Below are positions 45,216 through 54,835 of a DNA stretch of 64,000 bases, piece by piece (within the stretch, counting starts at the first letter, position 1; every line of letters begins with the position of its first letter). The notes under the pieces are model-generated. The model was given only the letters and a program-made list of their open reading frames with translations. It had not been told where the DNA came from and did no database searches. The stretch is from Cylicocyclus nassatus. Taxonomy: Eukaryota; Nematoda; Chromadorea; Rhabditida; Strongylidae. Made by a program: the position numbers and the translations under genes. The stretch spans positions 26,391,521 to 26,455,520 of the forward strand of contig CATQJL010000001.1 of assembly GCA_958299035.1 (NCBI GenBank). Direction: 5' to 3'.

Positions 45216-46220
45216 CGAGTGAGGGAATTTACATACAAGGATAGACTTCCGCTACGTAATTAGCGGAGTTCATGAGAGGTCATGAACTGGCAGCAACGCT
45301 AATTTGCACCCAATTTGCACCGAAAACGAGCTGGATTTGCATACGGTAACTCCGTCATCATGCTACAGCTTATGAAACCGGAATTTCTTTGAAAATAGAA
45401 TTCAATATGATAATCGTTTGGTTTGAAACCTGGGATTTTTTCTTTTTTGAATTTAAACTTGTTTTCACAAACCTTCCAGCAAAAATTTTTAAAATTCTAT
45501 TTAAGGGTTTTCTGTGATGCTGTTTTCCAAATATGCTAATGACTTCGCTTGAAACTTTGAATTATTTTTCCTTCGAAATTTTGAGTTGTTCAAATCCTCT
45601 GTAGATCTTTTCCGTTTGTTTTTCAGTTTCATCAAATTTGCAGTGAGGTTACGGGAAAAAGGTGGGAAATTCAAGAATAGAAAAATTTTGAGGTATCAAA
45701 CGAGACCATCAGCTTTTTCGGAAACAGTATGTCAGAAATTCCTCATTGTGAAATTTGCCAAATTTGCCGGGAATTTGTAGAACAAATTAAAATTTCGAAA
45801 AAAAAAATATTCAAAGTTTCAAGCGAAGTCAGTAGCATATCCGGAAACAGCACATTCACAGAAAACCCTTAAAGGAATTTTTGAAGTTTTTGTTGGAAAG
45901 TTTGTGGTTTAAGTTCAGATTCAAAAGAGAAAAAATTCTAGGTTTCAAACGAAACGATTATCATATTCGGAATCAGCAGAAGATCAGCAGATAGAATACC
46001 CCTAAATTCAAGTTTTACCCTAATTGGACTGAATTTACTACTGAACCTTGAATATGAATTTCAAAGAAATGGTTTCATAAGCTGTAGCATGATAACGGAG
46101 TCAGTGCAAAATCAGCTCGTCTTCGGTGCAATTTGGGTACAAAATAGCTTTGGTGCCAGTTCATGACCTCTCATAATTACGTAGCGGCAAGCCTAGACCT
46201 GTATGTAAGTTCCGCTCCCC
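45216..46220. mobile_element. hAT-type foldback MITE, right copy
   Basis: Inverted counterpart of 39571-40571, with the same 8-bp duplication (CTGCATTA at 45208-45215 and 46221-46228). It therefore inserted before the large inverted duplication formed. Confidence 0.9.
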
Positions 46221-46537
46221 CTGCATTACAACTTAGTCAGCTGCAAATCACACGATTAGGCTAACTGGTAAGCCAGGAAGTTTCAATGAAATATTTACTG
46301 ATTTGACATAAACTTCCGCATAACGTCTCTCGGCTAGATTATAGGTATGAACTCTTAAAGCAGCCTTATTTCAGTAAGGAAAAATTGACTTTTCCCTCAA
46401 TTCTCGTCATATCGCATAATTGCAAGGTCCAGTCTTTGTCATTACTCGTTTGGAAGATTTGAGCAATCTGCTGATGTTGATAAGATCCATAACCTCGAAT
46501 TGGTGTCCGGCTGCCGACGGACAGCGGGCAATAAATA

Positions 46538-47485
46538 TTAGGTTGGTAAGAAAGTTCTCGGACATTTTCAGGAAAAATCTGCTATTTCTCAAAACCTAAC
46601 GCATATACATCAGACTGAGGTACCATTCGATAGAGCAAAGCAAACTCTACAAGATGGTGTGCAAAGGTTCGTATCAGCTTCGACCCACCGTAAGTGTTCG
46701 CCCAAAATCTGAGTCGTACTGAAATTCAAAAAATCGCGAAAAATTAATATCTTTGTTCAGACAAATCTTCCGGATCTCTAACTGCTCACAAAAATTGCAC
46801 ACCATGTCAGACACTCACATGCACCGTTCCTGTAATTTTTCCTCATCTAGAAATCGAAAAAACGAAAATTTTCATGCTCATGTAATAACGAAGCTGTGCT
46901 GTTTCCACTCGTGCATTTGAATAGTACAAGCCCTTAGAAGTATAACCGTAAATTTTCAGCTTTCTACAGGCCCTAGTTCCCGAAAATTAGCGATTTAAGC
47001 GCTTTTCACTCGGGCGTTCCATGCTAAAATTAATATTTTTCGACAACTAGGGCTTACGGAAAGCTGAAAATTTACGGTTATACTTCTAAAGGCTTGAACT
47101 ATTTAAATACGTGGGTGGAAACAGCACAGCTTCGTTTTTACATGAACATGAAAATTTTCGTTTTTTCGATTTCTAGATGAGAAAAAATGACAGGAACGGT
47201 GCATATGAGTGTCTGATGTGGTGTGCAATTTTTGTGAGCAAGTTGGAGATCCGGAGGATTTGTTTGAACAAAGATAAGAATTTTTCGCGACTTTTTGAAT
47301 TTCAATACGACTCAGACTTCGGGTGCAAACTTACGGTGGGTTGAAGCTGGTGCGAATTTTTGCATACCTCTTGTAGAGCTTGCTTTGCTCTATCTAATGG
47401 TACTTCAGTCTGATGTATATGCGTTAGGTTTCGGGAAATAGCAGATCTTTTCTGAAAATGTCCGAGAACTTTCTTACCAACCTAA
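46538..47485. mobile_element. Mariner-type foldback MITE with empty-site partner, 948 bp
   Basis: The ends are TTAGGTTGGTAAGAAAGTTC and its inverse, flanked by TA (46536-46537, 47486-47487). The left arm of the giant inverted repeat shows the unfilled site with a single TA (rc AATAAATATTACATTT, near 39240). A GATAGAGCAAAGCAAACTCT block lies about 90 bp from each end. Confidence 0.95.
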
Positions 47486-48323
47486 TATTACATTTATTTT
47501 TAAGTGGATGATCAATTCTTTGTAGCTAATCATAATCCAACATGTTCTTGCAATTCGCATTGTGAATTTATTCTATAGTTTCATACCGTAACATGATGAA
47601 TGATCAGTTTTCAAAAGATAATCATGATTTAGCATGTTCTTGCTATCCGCATTATAGATTTATTCTATAGTTCCGCTGCAATATTCGATGTACAGAAATC
47701 AAAGTATCATTAAGGAAAGGAAATGCTTTCGTGATACATGCTCAGCTGTGATTACATTGCTGATAATTTTTTGCGACATTTCAGTGTTTGTTAAGGCACT
47801 TTGCACCAAAAAACTTTTATCGCGATTGTGCAGATTGCGAAGCTTTCGTTGCAATCCTGGAAGACCTCGCACTGTATAATAAAAAAAAAATTCTAGAATC
47901 AGTTAGAAGTTTAACATTTGCTCCTCTGTGCTAGCATAAAAGTAATTCGAAAGCAATGAACTTTGAAATTTTGATGATAAGCGCTGTTTTTCATGGAGAA
48001 TTTTATGAAAAAACGTCTGACGTACTTTGTGAAGATCGTAACATATATCAGATGGTTCCAAAAATCTTTTCGTAATTTTAATTTCCACCGATATGAATCA
48101 GTGCATGTATATCCTTGATAGGATGCGGGGTAGTATTCCAAATTAAAGCAATCCAAATTTTCCTAAAAAAACGAAAAACAATCGTATATCAGTTTGAAAG
48201 CTCTGCGAATTTTTAACTCGCTCACGCATATACTCTCCCCATCTGATATTATACGAATATACACCTACCTTTTTTCTTCTAATGGCTAGAAACAAAGAAA
48301 AAAATATTGCGCTAATTTTATAA

Positions 48324-48738
48324 GCTTTGTTTGTAGCGAATCTGTGTTCCTCGCACAGATGTAAAACGTAGTGAATGCATAAATTGCTAATTCCAAATCT
48401 GCCTTTTCCTTATATGCAGAACATTTACGGACAAGGAGTTATAAGCGCTTATCGAAGCAAAATATTTAACAAAAATTACCGTAATACTTTTCTAGCTTTT
48501 CAATGGAGCAGTGGTAATCACCACAGCGCTTTATTCAATACTCCAAAATTAAAAATATCATAATTGGCTGCATTATTTGAGGGCAATTAAGATTTTAGCA
48601 ACTCATTTCATGCAAAATGCGCATTCAATTTTTCGCTCCAAAAAACGCCCATGACTTCTTGCCCATGAATGTTCTGCAGATATGAAAGCCAGGTTTGAAA
48701 TCAGCGTTTTATGCCCTTCAGTATGGTATACATTTTGC
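48324..48738. other. Unassigned DNA
   Basis: Nothing recognisable. Confidence 0.4.
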
Positions 48739-49208
48739 TTACAGGGGAAGGATACTTGGATGCCGTAGCCTTTCATAATGATTTGTATACCAAAAAATGC
48801 GCTTTTGAATGCTGGTTCGTAGACTGTCTTTCATGTCTGCGAAACGATAATCTGAATGGAGTTATGATTTTTTTTATTAAAAAAATTGCGTTCCTGCGGA
48901 GGGTCAAAATCATCAATAAAAAAATTTTCTCTCCTTTCCAAATGCTGAGTATAATCCAGATAGTCTAAATAAATATTACTACGTCTAAAATTTTCTTCAG
49001 TGGCATCAATCGGTAGGCTAGATCAAATCTGGTGATTTTTACTATCCAAAAGTAGGCTAAATTTTCAAGGAAAAAAGTTCATAACTTTCTTCAAAAGATC
49101 GTTTCGCAGATTTCGAGCACAGATTCAGAATCTGCATTCGAAGGCGCATTTTTTGGTATACAAATCATTAGGAATGGCCGCGGCATCCAACTATCCTTCC
49201 CTTGTTAG
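48739..49208. mobile_element. Foldback, CTAACAAGGGAAGG family, copy 2
   Basis: Reverse-complement copy of 28341-28809. The ends are ACAGGGGAAGGATACTTGGA and the inverse of CTAACAAGGGAAGGATAGTT. Confidence 0.8.
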
Positions 49209-49231
49209 AAAGGCCTCTTTGACTTTACAAA

Positions 49232-49800
49232 CTTCTTGTAAGTCATTTTGCAACTCGGTGGGTAGGGTTGACCGACGACTCCCGTTCTCGCGGAGCTACT
49301 GGAGGCGGAAACGAGTGAATCCAACCTACTGGCCAGATTGACAGGTAGGCAGCACCGAATCGGTTTTTATGGAAGAAGAATCCGGAAACTTGAAGTTCGT
49401 GCAAAATTTTCAAGAAAATACTTCCGTAATCTTTTTAAAGCTTAAAGATTCCTGTGAAAAGGATTTTGCCCGATGATTCCGACATGCCCATAATTTGCAG
49501 TGCTCGATCTCCTAAGATTTACCATTCCGCATTATTAGCGAAAGTGATGTTGACCAAGTTCTTTTACCTTGAAGATCTTGCTGCTTCAAAAAAATCACTT
49601 GGCGGTTCTAATAGTTCAACTTTATGCAATATTAGCAATGTGTTTGAAGGGCATCAATCAATCAAAGAAGTTTTGTACATATGAACACGGCGGATAGCTT
49701 CCAGAATGCAAAGTTAGATGATATGCTTAGCGATGAAAGCATATGCGCGCATTTTTCGAAAGCCTTACGAGGACAAAAAAGGCTTAATAACCATGCGTGA
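49232..49800 (+). repeat. Dispersed repeat C, copy 1
   Basis: Direct-orientation match to about 63450-63985. It shares TTTTGCAACTCGGTG, GATTGACAGGTAGGC, CATTCCGCATTATTA and GATGATATGCTTAGCGATGAA. A broken frame gives similar peptides in both copies (CSARSPKIYHSALLAK here, CNARSPRISHSALLQG there). It is likely the decayed coding part of a mobile element I cannot name. Confidence 0.75.
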
Positions 49801-50410
49801 AGCTTAAAATATGTTGTGCAGTTTGAGAATATCAAATATTGCCCAATTCAGATTTTGCAACTGCCACCCCCCCCCCCCCAGGATGTCGGTTAGCTTTAGG
49901 CCAAGGCAAATCAAAAGTCGTGTGTGCCAAGGTGTGGCATGCCATATGTGGGAGGTCGAATTGAGGCGTCAGTGGAGGGGAGAGGGAGGGGAGGAATTAT
50001 AATAGAAGCGACATTGTTGATGATAAAATAGTGGTGCTCGTTGATAGCAATCAAATAACCACGTAATGGAAAGTAATACAAGTTACATTGAGGTGTTCAT
50101 CCGCTACCGTAAACTTACCGTAGCCTATCAAACATAATGCGTATCGTTTTCGTAGTTAACTTATCAAATAACCCCCTCGTGCTAAGTTTAAGCGAATTCT
50201 GAGGTTGACAGATTCTCAACCAGCCAGCTGAAATGCTCATATTCAAATATGGTTAACTTTTTCTAAGCTAAATTGAATTTCCCTTTTTGCACCTAATATA
50301 AAGTAATGCTCCTTATCAGCAAATGCCAGAAATTTCAACTTGAACGCCTTTGTAAAATCAGGGGCCTTGCGAATCTCGTCTACACCAACTTTCGTTTAGT
50401 GGCTATGCTT
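49801..50410. other. Unassigned DNA
   Basis: It contains a run of about 14 C at 49867-49880. Nothing else is recognised. Confidence 0.4.
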
Positions 50411-50630
50411 TCAGCGATTGTTAATCAAACCTTCGGTGGAAACTACGAAATTCAGGCTATCGAAGCATTTATTTGTTTTTGCTAAAGTTTTCTTTGGAGG
50501 CAAGTTAATGGAGTGTGGCACAATTCCAAAAAAGCTGTGGCTGTCATATATATTGGTCTCGTAATTTTTACAACTGTGATTTGAACCTGATTCGTCTGCA
50601 TTTGAGTAGCAGTCGCTGGAATCATAGTCA
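50411..50630 (-). CDS. Candidate terminal exon, unknown product
   Basis: On the minus strand a strong nematode-type acceptor (TTTTTCGTTTTCAG) is followed by 73 open codons (DYDSSDCYSNADESGSNHSC at the start) and a stop. A second frame over the same bases is also open for 48 codons, so the coding frame is not certain. There is no domain. A partner exon upstream is not identified. Confidence 0.3.
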
Positions 50631-51000
50631 CTGAAAACGAAAAATGGAATAAACGAGTTTCCAGGACTCCTAAGTCCACGATTTGGCGTTATTTGAATTA
50701 GAGTTCTTTGCATATGCCAACAACGAGTACTTTGTATTGATGCAAAAGGAGGTAACTAGTTCCTCTTTGAAACAATGTTAACCATGTCTTAGGATGATAA
50801 TTTTCGCTGGGCGGCCGAGTCTTTGAAAAAATACTAATAACAATAACAGTAGCAATACATTCTATGACAATATCTCAGAATTCGCTAACTTGGTCCGAAG
50901 GTTATTTGACATGTTATTCACGAATATGATAATCGTCATGCTTAATAGGATCTTTTTCTTATGCCTACGATAGGTAAACGGTAATTCAGAGGACAATTAA

Positions 51001-51689
51001 GGGCCGCTTGCGCTAACATCCCCGCCGGGAAAGATCACATCTTAAAAGAAAGCTTCGTATCCTAAAGCTCCAGATATCCTGGATTTCACGCTTATACCTA
51101 TCACCCTTCACAATGAAGATATTGATCAGAAGCGAGAAGCTGCACAAGCTACATTTTAAATCCTTCTGTATGGACCATATTTTCTTCAAATTCATTTTCC
51201 TTTCTTCAAAGCCAACGAAATCGTTCCAAAGTTGTAATGATCATCTTACCCCAATAATGCTAAGCATATTGCTGATGAGAACATATGAGTTTTTCAAATA
51301 TCGATATTTTTGATAAAACCCCGCTTTCGACCTGTGGTTCATAAAAAATTTCATAACTCCAAAACATCATTTGTCTCAGCAGCAATGCTTGTACTGTTGG
51401 GTTAAATTGTAAGTACAGCTTTGGAATGTTTCTGTTGACTTTAATAAACAAAAACGACTCTAAAGAAAAGACTGCTGCTCGCCGGGGATTATCAGGGCAT
51501 CACATGAAAAGCTGAAATATGCTGGAATATAGCTTCTGACTCCTGTTCGATGTAATCAGAGTGAAGGATGGTGGGAGTGGGAATACTTAGGGTAGGTAGA
51601 CAGCATAAAATCCATAAATCTGGAGCTTCAGAATACGAAGCTTTCTTTTGAGCTCCCCTCTCCGGCGGGATGTTAACGCATGCGGCCCC
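51001..51689. mobile_element. Foldback element, GGGCCGC termini
   Basis: The ends are GGGCCGCTTGCGCTAACATC and the inverse of GGGCCGCATGCGTTAACATC. The arms are about 90 bp and share AAAAGAAAGCTTCGTAT and GAAGCTCCAGAT-like words. No target duplication is seen. Confidence 0.75.
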
Positions 51690-52933
51690 GAGACAACTCA
51701 GGGGTAAGGGTCGTACACGGTCTGAAACACCTCTTGCTCTACGCTGTTCATCACCTACCCTCCATGTCAGCCTACATTTACTGTTTTACCTATGCACTGA
51801 TCTTCTTCCCTTGCGCCACGGTTACCGAGTAAATGGTGGCTATATTTTGAATGCCTTTTTTCGGTTTATGGTTTTTGCAGAGAAAAGTTGCAATATTGTT
51901 GGTTCAGGCGAATATAATCGTTTGCAGTTTAACAGGCAAGGTTCTGTGAAATCGGCCATTATTTTTGCATCAACCTAATACCTGCATACATGTACCGGGC
52001 AAACAGGCGCTAGATTTCTAAAGGCGCGTATAACCGGTGTGGTGCATAAGAGTGCACAAATTGGTAAAGGTATACAGGTAAAAGAGCGATGAGCGATTTT
52101 CAAGCAATGAACGCTCGCCAAGCAGTCTTTTCGCAGCGACCAAAGATCGTGACGAATTGCTGGAGCTATGCTTTCAGCTTTCGAAGAAAGAAAATTTTAT
52201 GCTCCGGCGTAAATTAGACGGGTACGCATTTGCACATTGAGAAAACACTTTTTGTAAGTATGTGTTTGTGGTGACGATATAAAAAACTCAAAGCAGGAGC
52301 CAATAGAGCTGGTTCGAATGGGCCATAATTACGTAGAAATTGTAGTCGCCGCATAGGAAGTTTATGAAAGGTGAAGTTTGCGAAAAAAAGGCGTAGGATT
52401 CTAATAATAATTATTCACTTTTTGTAAGATAACCTTTCATTACAAGTACATTTTTCAATTCAGTTTCAATACACTGGTACTATTAATTTTTCACTTTCTG
52501 TAAGATAACCTTTCAATACAAGTATGCTCATCGTATTGCTTACTACGCACACTAACAAACAAACGAAATAGTTTTTTTGAAAGAGCTTCACAGCACGCGG
52601 CACTTTCAATGTGGTGTGATAATCCAGCGTATAGAGACGTCGTCGTCGATGTTTCGATAGAGATCACGGTTTTCTTTTAAACATAACGAAATTCCACACA
52701 AAGCCTTGGTACGCGTGTGCTTTCTAAGAAAAATTAGCAAAATTTGTTTCAAGTGATTTCATTGTCTCCAAACTTCTGTAATACATTGCTATTATGATTT
52801 TATTCGCAGTTTATATATTGAAACCAGTAAACGACGCATTGATTGCGGAAAAAGCAGAGTTTGGAAACTCATCACTCTGAGGAGCCTTCCACAGAACACA
52901 CACAGAACATCAAATTATCGTAAATCATTGATG
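51690..52933. other. Unassigned DNA with a MITE end and a short direct repeat
   Basis: TTTTTGCATCAACCTAATA at 51961-51979 resembles a right end of the TTAGG family (TTAGGTTGATGCAAAAATAA inverted) without a visible partner. TTCACTTTTTGTAAGATAACCTTTCATTACAAGTA-like DNA occurs twice, about 76 bp apart (about 52415 and 52490). AATAAA on the minus strand at about 52799 could serve the peptide gene that follows. Confidence 0.45.
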
Positions 52934-53183
52934 TCACACTTTCGCGCCTGGAGGTGTTCCAATGCATCTATAGTAGCAATCACAATACTTTTCATGGTTG
53001 TCTTCTTTCAAGCACTTCTTATTGCACTAAAAAAAACTATTAGAATTGTCAACATAAATATTATCAAAGTAGGCGTACCTCATTACTGCTCATTTTAAAC
53101 TTGCACAACAAACGCTTAAACATGCAGTCTGTCTCAACACACAGACATAGCAGTATGAAAACGAGGAGTAATTTGTGAGACAT
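52934..53183 (-). CDS. Small secreted cysteine-rich peptide, 65 aa, two exons
   Basis: Exon 1 is 53183-53079 and exon 2 is 53026-52934, joined in phase 0 across a 52-nt GT-AG intron (GAG|GTACGC ... TTTTTTTAG|TGC). The ATG at 53183 lies 6 nt after GCATTTCAG, a likely spliced-leader acceptor, which decides the start. Residues 1-16 (MSHKLLLVFILLCLCV) form a signal peptide. The mature part has seven cysteines spaced C-x6-C-x8-C-x3-C-x9-C-x1-C-x3-C. The CxxxC ... CxC arrangement recalls cysteine-stabilised alpha-beta peptides (defensin-like), but loop lengths and the odd count leave this open. The function is unknown. It could be an antimicrobial, a signalling or an excretory/secretory peptide. 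Confidence 0.75.
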
Positions 53184-53439
53184 TATTTGCTGAAATGCAG
53201 TACGTTTCAAAAAAGTCAAATCGGACTTTATTGCACATTTATTGAATTGGAATACTTTTCTTTTGAAACAATGAGAGCTCATTTGGATGGATTTAACTGT
53301 TCATACCTCTGTAACATTACTTAAGTCTGCCTATCCGATAAAAAATGAGAAAATACATTAGTTAAACTCATGCGTAAATCATACAATGAAACGCAAGCTA
53401 TACGGATTTTCTCGTTTTCAACGTTAGAAAAGCTTGGTA
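53184..53439. other. Upstream region of the peptide gene
   Basis: Short intergenic stretch up to the LTR element. No promoter element is recognisable. The LTR insertion lies about 260 bp upstream of the peptide start. Confidence 0.4.
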
Positions 53440-53817
53440 TGTCAGAGGGCGCGGATCACCGACCTACCGATCTTCAGTAGCGGGAAGAAAAGCCCGCGCT
53501 GACCCCTTCGGCAGGGTATAAATACCGGGAGTCAGGGGGAGTCTCGGAGTCCGCGCTGGAGAAGCGCTAGAGGGAGCTAACTCCGTCGAAGAGAGGCGGA
53601 ACTCCCCCTTAGATAGAGAGTGCCTAGTAACTAGTTAGCCTGCCGAAGTGGTCAAGAGGGTAAAGCCCGTCGTTTCGTTGTTGAGCCGTGTTCAAGTTAC
53701 GCATTGTTGTTCATTGTTGTTTGTTGCCGTTTATCTGAGATAAATTGTTAGTCGTTCATTCCGTGTTGTCTATCGATCCGGTTAAAACCGTCATACCACT
53801 AGACACCCCCGGTTACA
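53440..53817 (+). repeat. 5' LTR with TATA box
   Basis: Starts TGTCAGAGGG and ends CGGTTACA. TATAAATA lies at 53517-53524. GC-rich upstream sequence and a pyrimidine-rich 3' half follow. Confidence 0.95.
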
Positions 53818-53835
53818 TGGGGGCATCGATTGAAA
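53818..53835 (+). promoter_or_regulatory. Putative primer-binding site
   Basis: TGGGGGCATCGATTGAAA begins at the LTR edge. TGG can pair with a tRNA CCA end. Downstream, TGGATCGATTGAAAGAC recurs in near-tandem (53831-53885). Confidence 0.6.
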
Positions 53836-54249
53836 GACACACGAGTGGATCGATTGAAAGACCTGGATCGATTGAAAGACACACGAGCGACTGATATCGA
53901 CTTTCTCAGAGGCAAGACAACATAGAACGTGCGTAGAACAGGCCAAGAAGGCGAAATCAAAAGACCAAAAAGGTGGGAAACTATACGTCATCGAACAGGT
54001 GACGTACGTAACAGGCCAAGAAGGCCAGATCTAGGATCAACTGAAGAAAAATCCTTAGCATATCATACAATATCGATATCATATTGTATCATACAGATCG
54101 ATCCTCACACAATCCTTACTGATTGCTGTTGCCTCGTATTCCCGTTATCGAGCGATTTCGTGTGTGATTTCGTTTTGAATAGAGATTTTTGAAAAGGCAA
54201 TCTTATTCCTTTCAGATAGTATCGAGTATACTAGCGTAGTGAAAGGTCA

Positions 54250-54835
54250 ATGGAGCAGTCAGAAGCCCAGGCTGGAGACAGTCAGGTAAGACTCACAAAT
54301 AAGGGGAGTATTGAGGAAAAGATAGGCTTCATAATAAAGGAGTTGGGGCTGCTGCCGGGCGTAGTCAGCAAGCACCTGAACGAAAGTAGGGCCGCGCTAA
54401 AATATAGGGCGCCTTTGGAGGAAGAGTTGAACATTAGAGTAGACACAATGATAATTGTTTGGAAAGCCTCGCAGCAGAAATAAAAGGGGGTCACTAATAA
54501 GATAGATGTGATAGAAAACACATCAAGTGAGCAATTCAAGGCAGAGCCATTTCAGGCCAAGGCCTACCAGCCACATGCACAAGACCGCTCGTCAGAAGAG
54601 AAGGATACCTTACAAGAGGACACCGAGATGATGCAAGGTGAGCACATCAGGCCCTCTGATCCAAGGAGCGGCAGCGAATACTGTGTTCAGACGTGGAGTA
54701 TGAAGAGGCCGTGGAGCGAACAAAGATTCGAGACTGGACAGACGTCCGGAGGGCACTGGAGGCAATTGGAGCCGCACAACAGCAGAGCACCCCAGCCCAA
54801 TCAAGGTACGGATCAGTTAGTAGATTTTCCAAAGC
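54250..54835 (+). pseudogene. Gag N-terminal leader, frame-disrupted
   Basis: The ATG at 54250 opens 77 codons (MEQSEAQAGDSQVRLTNKG) to a TAA at 54481. The same frame is open again after it (VIENTSSEQFKAEPFQ) to about 54650. Protein-like sequence then moves to another frame (SDVEYEEAVERTKIRDW, RRALEAIGAAQQQSTPAQ) that stops at 54834, next to the main gag start. Either two frame changes and one stop have decayed a longer gag, or the segment is processed. A strong donor-like CAG|GTAAGA lies at 54283-54291. With LTRs almost identical the damage would have to be very recent or inherited from a transposing master. Confidence 0.5.

Larger units (their letters stand above)
44913..48323 (-). repeat. 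Right arm of giant inverted repeat
   Basis: Inverted partner of 38406-40870. It is 0.95 kb longer because a TTAGG-family MITE (46538-47485) is inserted here and not in the left arm. Confidence 0.9.

Noticed and set aside
53818..53900. CRISPR-like repeats (GATCGATTGAAAGAC recurring)
   Set aside because: The ATTGAAAG word recalls CRISPR repeats, but there are only three or four imperfect, nearly contiguous copies in an LTR leader of a eukaryotic element, with no regular spacers.
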